Origin: Triglochin maritima | Lineage: Eukaryota > Streptophyta > Magnoliopsida > Alismatales > Juncaginaceae | Assembly: GCA_963682175.1 (NCBI GenBank) | Contig: OY821775.1 | Location: 5,022,001 to 5,086,000, forward strand | Reading direction: 5' to 3' | DNA: 64,000 bases | Part shown: piece after piece, positions 25,135 to 33,626 of the stretch | Position numbering within the stretch: the stretch's first letter is position 1 | Layout of the letters: the number at the start of each line of letters is the position of its first letter | Program-made: the position numbers and the translations under genes | The notes under the pieces: generated by a model | The model's input: the letters and a program-made list of their open reading frames with translations, nothing else | Database searches by the model: none | What the model was told of the DNA's origin: nothing

Positions 25135-28100
25135 ATGGAAACTAGCATGAAGGTGATATTTACGGCTCCCGTCTCTTTTGGCTCCTTCGAGCCAGCCTTG
25201 TTCAAGTATTCTTTTGAACACGGCCTCGTGACGGGTTATGAGATTGAAGTACCCATCAAGCCTTCAACTCTTAGTCCAGTGGGCAACATCGTGGTCGCTT
25301 CGGAAAAGGAACGATTGGAAAGGACGCAACCGGAGTTTGCAATTGCTGAAATTCCTGAAGCACATGCCAAAATTTTGAAGAAGAAAAGGAACAAGACACG
25401 CAAGCCAAAGGTGAAAGAAGCCAAATCATCGTCCAATCAGTCACCAAAGAGTCCTTGCATGCCTGGTTCACCAAGCAAACTAGTTAAGTGTCATGTACGA
25501 CCCCAAAAGTCATTATTGGGAAATTTCAAGGCTCATAAAAGGGTTGGAGGGAACCCGAGGGCACTTAACGACAAACAAATGTCGCTCATCCTGAATAAAA
25601 TTAATGATTATGAGATGGTGATTCTCTCTAGTAGAGACGTCTACCGTCTTACTGGAGTACGCATGACCGAAAACATTTCGATGAATGATTGCTTCACAAT
25701 TCCAGCTCGCGTGTTGGTATGTGCAATTAAACTGAGAATGAAAGCGCAAAAATTGGGTGTCAACTTAATATCTTCGCCTGTTTTTAGCAGTTCTCTCATC
25801 CCAATGGAATGTAGAGTTATCTCGTCCTCCCCACTTAACGGAAATCCTTTTAGGCCATATCCTAAGAGGATGAAAGTTTCCCGAAGTGGGAAATCAATTT
25901 TGATCGATGGGAGTCGTTTCAGTCTGACAAACGACGAGCTAGAAATAATGGAACCTGACTATTCTGTGAATATATCGACGAATAATCGATATGATATTCT
26001 GAGGAGAACAGATGAGGAAAAGCCTACGTTAAGAAGAAAGAAATATGCCCGGATTTCTGTTTGGGACAGGATCGGTAGCGGCACATCGCGTCCGTCCGTA
26101 TTCGAACGCATTTCTCGTCATCCGAAGACAAGGTCTGAAACTCGGAGTGTAAGAATGAAGTGGGATGGAAATCTCGAAATTGAAACAAATCCTGAGGTAC
26201 GACGGAAAGAAAAGTCAAGTAAGTTGGAAATCAAACGGATTAATCTATCCAAAAGGCAGGTTCTAACAGTGTTGATCAAATCCGATGATCAATTGGAGGG
26301 TACAGGGTCTACAGCTGATAGTGATACCCTTACTCACAGTTGTTATATGGTACAAACAACTGAAAATCCCTACAAAAAAACGAAGAGAGAAACAAATGAT
26401 GACCTGCCGAATACTATAGAAGAACTCCGAGACATAGTCTCCCAACCAGGTGTGGACACAAGGAGGAAAGAAAGGGCTAGGCAGAAGTTGAGAAATCTAG
26501 AGAAGCAGCCAATACCCCGAGAAGATTTTAGGAATTCAAGACAGGACGACACCCCAACTTTTGTGGATGAGCAAATATCGAAGGGGTATGCTAGCGGTGA
26601 TGAAGAAGTACCAGTTCAGACTGTGTATACAACCGGAGAATCTTCAAGAGAAGAACATTTCAAAAAACAAATAGAAGACCTTCAACAAATGGTCTTGCAA
26701 CTGTCTGCAACCATCGAGTCAATGAACTTGGAAAAAGAACGAGAAGTGGCCGGACAAAGGGACATGGTTGAACAAGCCGTGAACGCTCGATTCTCGGAGA
26801 TGAGCAACACTGATCAGAGGCCGTTAAATCTCCTAAACCCTTACACAGTTCCATATCCAATAAAGCATTTGGAGACCAGATTACCTGTCGGGCATGTGCA
26901 ACCAAAATTCACAAAATATAATGGGACGGGAGAACCGCGAGAACATCTAGCTCATTTTACAGCTCAGTGTGGAGACCTCGCAAACGACGAGTCATACTTG
27001 CTAAAGTTGTTCGTTCTTTCATTGAGTGGACCAGCTTTTGAATGGTATGGGACGTTAAAACCAAACTCTGTCCCCAATTGGAGTACCATGCAAACACTGT
27101 TTATTCAACGGTTTTTCACTACCGTTAGGAAAGTCTCAATCGCAGAATTGAGCATGCTTAAACAAAGAATCGGAGAATCATCCACCGATTTTATATTGCG
27201 ATGGAGGAATACTTCGATGTATTGCTCACAGGAAATTGAACAGGCTGAAGCCGTTCGTCTTTGTCAAAGCAACTTTAGGCCTGAACTTGGGTGGAAATTG
27301 GTCGGAGAAGATATACGAACTTTCGAGCGTTTGAACACTAAAGCTCGAGATGTCGAATTATTCTTACAGCAATATCCGAACATTTTTCCTACCACTCCTT
27401 CATCTTCGGGGACTTCCAAAGTCAAAAAGGATGAAAAGAGAAAGGAGGTTAAGGAGAGTCACAACACATTCGCCCAAGGAAGGAGAATGGAAGGGAAGCA
27501 GGAAACACCTCAACAAGCTCCAAGACCCAGAACCACCATAGAAGAGAGAAGAAACAAACCTTACTCTTTCCGAAGAGATAAAGTAAAGAAGCTCTTTCAA
27601 CGCGCAATAGAAGTGGGAAAGCTTCGCCTCCCGGAACCAAAACGGCCAAGAGATATCGACAAATCAAGTGAACCAAATTATTGCTTGTACCATAGGATGT
27701 TGGGTCACATAGTCGAAGATTGCTGGGTCTTTAAAGATATAATGCAGAATATGATAGAAAAGGGCGAAATTGAGCTCAATAACTCAATTAGGGTTGATCC
27801 ACCGCAACCTCATCATCATCCTGGTGAAAAGGAAACTGTTCATGTTGTTGAATCTACTCACATTACTTTTCCACCATGCCATATTGAAGATTTAATATGC
27901 CAAATGATGAAATTCATGCCTTGGGTGACTGTTCAACAAGAAGAAGTAACTCCCACTAATCAAACGCCAGTGAAGGAAATCGTTCGGGATCCGAGGAAGG
28001 GTAAGGCTCCTATTGTCAAGGAACCAACCAACATCAAAGAAACAATTCATGTAATCCAGAAACTAAAAGATAGTATGGAAGATATTGTTAACGAGATGAA

Positions 28101-31100
28101 GGGGTGTGTTTGTACTAATCTTGCTTCTACCTCATGTGGGGCAACATCAAAAGGTGACAACGACGAAGGTTGGCAAGTTGTGACACGTCGAAAGAAATCT
28201 TCTCAGCCTCAAGCACCGCCACTGCCGCCACAAAAGCAATATTCAAGACAACATCTTCGTCGAGCCCTTAAATACCTACAGAAAAGAAGTAAAGCAAAGA
28301 AGCCAGTGGAACCAAAGAAAACACCAAATGAGCTAAGCCCGTTGGAAAGATTGCAAAAACTAATTAACAAGTTGAAGGAGTACGAGCAGGGTACCCCGAA
28401 AAATATAACTTTGGAAGATTATATGCCATGGGAACTATTGCTGGAAAAGAGAAGGGACGAGCCCTCGGGTGAAGAACCCGAAAATAAGACGGAACCAGTT
28501 GTACACGAGTGTCGAATGGTGGGTTCATCTCCAGTCAACAGTGTTGGTTCACCTACAGGAATCAAGGAAATGTTTTCGTGGAGCGATGAACCCAGTGATG
28601 AAGATGAAGGAATAAATTTCATCCAACTAAGGAAGGGTAAAATCCTGTCATCTACTCCAAAACAACCCAAAAGTAAAGAAGTTAATTCGTCCAAGCAGTT
28701 GGTTGGTGAAACCGAAGGAAACAAAAATAATGATCAGGGAGCAGTTGAAGGAACGAAGCAATCTTCAAACAATGAACCTAATGACACCAAATCGAAAGTC
28801 AATTACGATGTCATTGCTCATTTGAAGAAAATCCCCGCTCTCCTTAGTATATATGATGCTTTGCAACTGGCACCCGAATTGAAGGACGCTCTCATTCAAG
28901 CTTTGCAAAGATCAACAATATACGAAGCTCATCTGGCCGAGACCCAATCCGTATTCAAGCAAGGAATCGCGCCAATCACCTTCAGCAGGGAAGATATGCT
29001 TCTGAAACATATAGATCATAATCGCCCTCTTTATTGCAAAGGAACCATGGAAGGTCATCCTGTGGGGCGCATACTCATTGATCCTGGTTCTTCAGTAAAC
29101 CTCATACCGATGACCACACTAGCAAAGCTTTCCATCGCAAGGACAAATTTAAGCCCATCCGATATAGTCATACACGGGTTTGATCAACATTCACAAACTC
29201 CCATTGGCATGGTAGTGTTGAAACTCGTCTTTGGAGAATTTGAGACCGATGCAACGTTCTATGTGCTGAATGTGGGGACATCATATAAAGCATTGTTGGG
29301 ACGTCCTTGGCTTCATGAAAATTTTGTTGTTCCCTCTACCGTCCACCAATGCTTCAAATACATACACAATGGGAAGGAGCACAGATTCTTTGGAGAGCGC
29401 CAACCATTTGAAGCACATGAAGTACATTTCCATGACGCTCGCTACTTTCTCGATGAACCTAAAGAAGGCAAAGCCCCCCCTCTCATACAAAAGTTCAATA
29501 TGAGGAGTAATATACTCCCGGAAATAATAGAACTCGGTAATGACGATGAAGAACCTGCATTCAAAGTTGTTACACCTCCCAAGCGAATAGACGGAATGAG
29601 GCAGTCTCTAAACACCAAGAAGCAGGTTAAGATTTCATGTCCAACTATCAAATCAGATAGTAAGAAGGTGAAGGCAACATATACAATAGACTCTAATACG
29701 GTGATGACATTGCCACCATGCACTATGAAGGCACTCGAAAAGCGAGAAGTGGACGTAGTAAAGTCTTTGAAGACTTTCATTGTTCCGTCAAAGAAAAATA
29801 GTGGGAAGATAACTTTCTATAAAGGCGAACCACAATGTGTCGAGTCAAATACTCCCTTTGGCAAAACAAATGAAATTGATGATGATGCTGATTTGGATGA
29901 TTTCACCATCAATCCGAAGGTCTTGACAGCTTTCAGAAATAGAAGAGAGAATCGTCCCTATAAGAAGAATGAACAACAAAAATATGAACAAATATGGCGT
30001 CCGAAAGATGACAAGGGACGTGATAGTACGCGGCAAGGGAAAGATCGCAGGGGTCTTGGTTGCTCAAACCACTTAAAGAAGCAAACAACATTACATATAA
30101 CGGTAAGCTCTGCAGATATTGAGTCGAAGGATGTCGCGCAAGTCGAAGGATCTTTCGGTACTCAACAATCACAGGTCGATGAAAATCAGACTGATAGTGG
30201 ATCAGAGGGTGAAGAGATATTGCTTCAAGGTCAGTCTGATGTCGAGGGTATTCTCCCAGCTCCACGAGAAATGGAAGAAGGGGGACAAGCGACGGTTGAT
30301 GAACTTTTAGAAATAAACTTGGGATCTAATGGTGACCCGGAACCAACATTTATCAGTGCTTCTCTTAGTCTTAAAGAAAGGGAAGAATACATAACTCTTC
30401 TCAAAGAAAATCATGATTGTTTCGCTTGGAATTATAAACAAATGCCAGGTGTAGACCGAAATGTCGCTGAGCACCGTTTATCCATCGATCCCAAACATCC
30501 AGGAGTAAAACAGGGGCCTCGCAGGATGCACCCGGATATTTGTGATTTAGTGATTGCAGAGATTGATAAGCTCATCAATGTTGGGTTCATCGAGCCCGTG
30601 ATGTATACCAAGTGGTTATCAAATATTGTTCCAGTGCGAAAGAAAAATGGTCAGATTCGGGTTTGTGTAGATTTTCGTGATCTCAATAAAGCTTGTCCGA
30701 AAGATGATTTCCCCTTACCCATCACTGAACAGATGGTGGATGCTACAACTGGGTACGAAATCCTTAGTTTCATGGATGGATATTCTGGATATAATCAAAT
30801 TATGATGGCCGAGGATGACAAAGTACATACAGCGTTCCGTACACCGAAGGGGGTTTTCTGTTATAAAGTCATGCCTTTTGGGTTGAGAAATGCTGGTGCG
30901 ACATATCAACGAGCCATGACACAAATATTCAGCGATTTGCTGCATAAACAAGTTGAATGTTATGTAGATGATCTGGTAGTCAAATCTAAAAAGAAGATCG
31001 AACATCTATCCGATCTTAAACTGATATTTAAAAGAGTTCGGAAGTATAACCTCAAAATGAACCCATTGAAATGTGCCTTTGGAGTCACAAGTGGCAGATT

Positions 31101-32832
31101 CTTAGGTTTTGTGGTTAAACACCGGGGCATCGAAGTTGATGCAACAAAAATCAAGGCAATTCAAGAACTCCCTCCTCCAAAGAATTTGAAACAACTCAGA
31201 TCACTTCAAGGACGTTTGGCGTATATAAGGCGCTTTATAGTAAATTTGTCTGGAAAATGCCAGCCTTTTTCTCGTCTCATGAAGAAAGGTGTAGCATTTG
31301 AATGGGATGAAGAATGTCAAAAAGCTTTTGAAGATATCAAAAAGTATCTCCTTAATCCTCCTGTGTTAAGGGCACCGCAGGTAGGCAGGCCACTCATATT
31401 ATATATCGCCGCCCAAGATTGCTCATTAGGAGCATTGCTTGCTCAAAAAACTGATGATGATAAAGAGCAAGCTTTATACTATTTGAGTAGGAGGCTAGTT
31501 GGGGCGGAATTTAAATATTCTGCAATCGAAAAAATATGCTTAGCATTGGTCTTTGCAGCTAAAAAAATGCGTCATTATATGTTAGCTCATAAAGTCCATC
31601 TCATATCAAACGTGGACCCCATAAAATATATCATGACACGACCCACCTTGGCTGGACGTGTTGGCAAATGGACCCTTCTGTTGATGGAGTTTGACATTGA
31701 ATATGTTCCGAGGAAGGCAGTGAAAGGACAAGCTTTAGCGGACTTTCTTGCGGCTCACCCTTTGTCTAGCGATTCCCCATTGGCAACAGATCTCCCGGAT
31801 GAAGAAATAATGACTGTCAGAGCTAACAAAGAAGCTTGCTGGGAACTCTACTTTGATGGGGCTTGCCGTACTGAGATCACCGTTGATGGTCCGACGATTC
31901 GAGCTGGGGCAGGGATCGTGTTCTTCACTCCACAACGCGGTATAATTCATTTTTCGTGCGCACTTGTCGATGAGAAGTCCAACAATGAAGCCGAATACGA
32001 AGCTCTAATAGTTGGATTAGAAATGGCCCTCGATATGAACATCAAAACTCTTGAAGCATATGGTGATTCTCTACTTGTTGTTCGACAAGTTAACGGCGTA
32101 TATGAAGTTCGAAAAGAAGAGCTGATACAATATCACGATGTGGCACTGCGTCTGATTCGAAGGTTCGATAGTTTGAAGATATCACACGTCCCAAGAAGCA
32201 ATAACTCTCATGCGGATGCCCTTGCAAAGTTAGCAACTAGTCTGACCCTTCCACCCCAAGGAGAAATGGAAGTTGTTATAAAAGATCGTCGTCTTCTTCC
32301 AAGTATAGCGACGCTACGTGAAGACGAAGCAATAGAAGAAGTCAGCATTGTAAATGATGAACGAGATGATGATTGGAGACAAGTGTTTGTGGACTTCTTT
32401 AAGCATGGTCAACAACCTGTTAATAGAGCCGATCGAATGGAACTCAAAAGGCGGATTCCATCATTCGCGTTTGAAAATGACACACTTTATAGATTAGCGC
32501 CCGGTAACCACAACTCTGTGTATCTTCGATGTCTTTCAAAGGACGAAGCACGAAAGATTCTTCAGGAAATTCATTCAGGGGAATGTGGCGGCCATCAAGC
32601 AGGACCAAAAATGCGACATCGAATTAAACTTATGGGCTATTATTGGCCCACTATGACTCAAGATTGCTTAGAGTATGCAAAGAAATGTGTCAAATGCCAA
32701 GAACATGGTAATCTATCTCACAGGCCGCCCTCAAAACTTCATCCAACAATTGCATCTTGGCCATTTGCGGAGGGGGAACAGATGTCGTTGGACCCTTCAC
32801 CCCTACATCTCGGGGTTACAAATTCATACTAG
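25135..32832 (+). CDS. Gag-pol polyprotein of Tat-type retrotransposon (gag, PR, RT, RNase H, second RNase H, IN zinc finger)
   Basis: A 2565-codon frame from an ATG 99 bp after the LTR, with no internal stop. Residues 1 to ~500 are a basic, lysine-rich extension without a recognised domain, followed by a predicted coiled coil (~506-545). Retrotrans_gag lies at ~562-752. A knuckle-like YCLYHRMLGH..EDCW is at ~850-865. The protease active site is D1316 in ILIDPGSSVNLIP. Reverse transcriptase covers ~1810-2010 with YVDD at 1943-1946, then the connection/RNase H domain. A second, archaeal-type RNase H has D2241 (YFDGA), E2287 (NEAEYEAL) and D2311 (YGDS). The HHCC integrase finger is at ~2475-2525. 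The frame ends prematurely in VTNSY because a -1 shift separates the integrase core. Products would form virus-like particles and make cDNA. The same shift occurs in unit B, so it predates their duplication. Confidence 0.95.
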   Translation: METSMKVIFTAPVSFGSFEPALFKYSFEHGLVTGYEIEVPIKPSTLSPVGNIVVASEKERLERTQPEFAIAEIPEAHAKILKKKRNKTRKPKVKEAKSSSNQSPKSPCMPGSPSKLVKCHVRPQKSLLGNFKAHKRVGGNPRALNDKQMSLILNKINDYEMVILSSRDVYRLTGVRMTENISMNDCFTIPARVLVCAIKLRMKAQKLGVNLISSPVFSSSLIPMECRVISSSPLNGNPFRPYPKRMKVSRSGKSILIDGSRFSLTNDELEIMEPDYSVNISTNNRYDILRRTDEEKPTLRRKKYARISVWDRIGSGTSRPSVFERISRHPKTRSETRSVRMKWDGNLEIETNPEVRRKEKSSKLEIKRINLSKRQVLTVLIKSDDQLEGTGSTADSDTLTHSCYMVQTTENPYKKTKRETNDDLPNTIEELRDIVSQPGVDTRRKERARQKLRNLEKQPIPREDFRNSRQDDTPTFVDEQISKGYASGDEEVPVQTVYTTGESSREEHFKKQIEDLQQMVLQLSATIESMNLEKEREVAGQRDMVEQAVNARFSEMSNTDQRPLNLLNPYTVPYPIKHLETRLPVGHVQPKFTKYNGTGEPREHLAHFTAQCGDLANDESYLLKLFVLSLSGPAFEWYGTLKPNSVPNWSTMQTLFIQRFFTTVRKVSIAELSMLKQRIGESSTDFILRWRNTSMYCSQEIEQAEAVRLCQSNFRPELGWKLVGEDIRTFERLNTKARDVELFLQQYPNIFPTTPSSSGTSKVKKDEKRKEVKESHNTFAQGRRMEGKQETPQQAPRPRTTIEERRNKPYSFRRDKVKKLFQRAIEVGKLRLPEPKRPRDIDKSSEPNYCLYHRMLGHIVEDCWVFKDIMQNMIEKGEIELNNSIRVDPPQPHHHPGEKETVHVVESTHITFPPCHIEDLICQMMKFMPWVTVQQEEVTPTNQTPVKEIVRDPRKGKAPIVKEPTNIKETIHVIQKLKDSMEDIVNEMKGCVCTNLASTSCGATSKGDNDEGWQVVTRRKKSSQPQAPPLPPQKQYSRQHLRRALKYLQKRSKAKKPVEPKKTPNELSPLERLQKLINKLKEYEQGTPKNITLEDYMPWELLLEKRRDEPSGEEPENKTEPVVHECRMVGSSPVNSVGSPTGIKEMFSWSDEPSDEDEGINFIQLRKGKILSSTPKQPKSKEVNSSKQLVGETEGNKNNDQGAVEGTKQSSNNEPNDTKSKVNYDVIAHLKKIPALLSIYDALQLAPELKDALIQALQRSTIYEAHLAETQSVFKQGIAPITFSREDMLLKHIDHNRPLYCKGTMEGHPVGRILIDPGSSVNLIPMTTLAKLSIARTNLSPSDIVIHGFDQHSQTPIGMVVLKLVFGEFETDATFYVLNVGTSYKALLGRPWLHENFVVPSTVHQCFKYIHNGKEHRFFGERQPFEAHEVHFHDARYFLDEPKEGKAPPLIQKFNMRSNILPEIIELGNDDEEPAFKVVTPPKRIDGMRQSLNTKKQVKISCPTIKSDSKKVKATYTIDSNTVMTLPPCTMKALEKREVDVVKSLKTFIVPSKKNSGKITFYKGEPQCVESNTPFGKTNEIDDDADLDDFTINPKVLTAFRNRRENRPYKKNEQQKYEQIWRPKDDKGRDSTRQGKDRRGLGCSNHLKKQTTLHITVSSADIESKDVAQVEGSFGTQQSQVDENQTDSGSEGEEILLQGQSDVEGILPAPREMEEGGQATVDELLEINLGSNGDPEPTFISASLSLKEREEYITLLKENHDCFAWNYKQMPGVDRNVAEHRLSIDPKHPGVKQGPRRMHPDICDLVIAEIDKLINVGFIEPVMYTKWLSNIVPVRKKNGQIRVCVDFRDLNKACPKDDFPLPITEQMVDATTGYEILSFMDGYSGYNQIMMAEDDKVHTAFRTPKGVFCYKVMPFGLRNAGATYQRAMTQIFSDLLHKQVECYVDDLVVKSKKKIEHLSDLKLIFKRVRKYNLKMNPLKCAFGVTSGRFLGFVVKHRGIEVDATKIKAIQELPPPKNLKQLRSLQGRLAYIRRFIVNLSGKCQPFSRLMKKGVAFEWDEECQKAFEDIKKYLLNPPVLRAPQVGRPLILYIAAQDCSLGALLAQKTDDDKEQALYYLSRRLVGAEFKYSAIEKICLALVFAAKKMRHYMLAHKVHLISNVDPIKYIMTRPTLAGRVGKWTLLLMEFDIEYVPRKAVKGQALADFLAAHPLSSDSPLATDLPDEEIMTVRANKEACWELYFDGACRTEITVDGPTIRAGAGIVFFTPQRGIIHFSCALVDEKSNNEAEYEALIVGLEMALDMNIKTLEAYGDSLLVVRQVNGVYEVRKEELIQYHDVALRLIRRFDSLKISHVPRSNNSHADALAKLATSLTLPPQGEMEVVIKDRRLLPSIATLREDEAIEEVSIVNDERDDDWRQVFVDFFKHGQQPVNRADRMELKRRIPSFAFENDTLYRLAPGNHNSVYLRCLSKDEARKILQEIHSGECGGHQAGPKMRHRIKLMGYYWPTMTQDCLEYAKKCVKCQEHGNLSHRPPSKLHPTIASWPFAEGEQMSLDPSPLHLGVTNSY

Positions 32833-33626
32833 CTGCAACAGATTACTTCTCTAGATGGGCAGAATTGGTTCCTCTTCGTGAAGTCACAGCTGAGGCGGTC
32901 GTCAAGTTCTTCACCAACAATATTGTTCATCGATTTGGAGTCCCAAATAGAGTCCAATCCGATAATGGGACCAATTTCAAAAGTCAAAAAGTATATCGCT
33001 TTGCTAATAAATATAGTATTAATTGGAATTATTCCACTATATATAACCCATCTGCAAATGGGTTGGCAGAAGCCTTCAATAAAACTCTTTGTTCTATAAT
33101 AGCTAAAACTGTAGAGTCAAATAAGCGAGATTGGCACGACCGTATGTATGAAGCACTCTGGGCCTACCGAACCACCTACAAGACTCCAACTGGTTGTACA
33201 CCGTATTCCTTGGTATATGGGGCAGAAGCTGTACTACCATTAGAAATTGAAATACCGTCCCTCCGTGTAGCGTTGATGACTGACTTGACTAACGACCTCA
33301 ACATCAAAGTAAGGCTCGAAGAGTTGTTAGACGCCGACGAAAGAAGACTTAAAGCACAACAAAGCCTTGAGCTATATCGAGCCCGAATGCAAAGAGCTTT
33401 TGATAAGAAAGTTCGCCCCCGAGCATTCAAGAAGGGTCAACTTGTTTGGGTAATGTCCAAAGATTGCATGGCCCAGGGTTATGGAAAGAAATTAGACCCA
33501 AAATGGAAAGGTCCATATATTGTTGAGCTAGCATATGACAATGGGGCATATCTCTTAACCGATCATGAAGGGAAAAGGCCATACCCCCCACTAAATGGAA
33601 AATTCCTCAAGCCATATTATTCATAA
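32757..33626 (+). CDS. Integrase core and C-terminus, frame-shifted from gag-pol
   Basis: A 289-codon frame overlapping the end of gag-pol in the -1 frame. Its nominal start is not a real initiation site; the sequence is the continuation of pol. The catalytic triad is D29 (ATDYF), D69 (SDNGTNF) and E105 (GLAEAF), with the canonical D-35-E spacing. A C-terminal region (GQLVWVM, KLDPKWKGPYIV) resembles the SH3-like DNA-binding part of gypsy integrases and ends in NGKFLKPYYS. The shift lies in the run GCGGAGGGGGAACAG near 32767-32780. It is not a canonical slippery heptamer, so a single-base loss is the simplest explanation. It would join cDNA to chromosomes if expressed in frame. Confidence 0.9.
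   Translation: MAICGGGTDVVGPFTPTSRGYKFILAATDYFSRWAELVPLREVTAEAVVKFFTNNIVHRFGVPNRVQSDNGTNFKSQKVYRFANKYSINWNYSTIYNPSANGLAEAFNKTLCSIIAKTVESNKRDWHDRMYEALWAYRTTYKTPTGCTPYSLVYGAEAVLPLEIEIPSLRVALMTDLTNDLNIKVRLEELLDADERRLKAQQSLELYRARMQRAFDKKVRPRAFKKGQLVWVMSKDCMAQGYGKKLDPKWKGPYIVELAYDNGAYLLTDHEGKRPYPPLNGKFLKPYYS

Noticed and set aside
29933..30265. 110-, 112- and 96-codon antisense frames in pol
   Set aside because: Shadows of the gag-pol frame on the opposite strand, recurring only because the parent sequence is repeated.
32757..32790. Programmed -1 frameshift between RNase H and integrase
   Set aside because: No X-XXY-YYZ heptamer in frame, and elements of this lineage normally read RNase H and integrase in one frame. 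Single-base loss is simpler.
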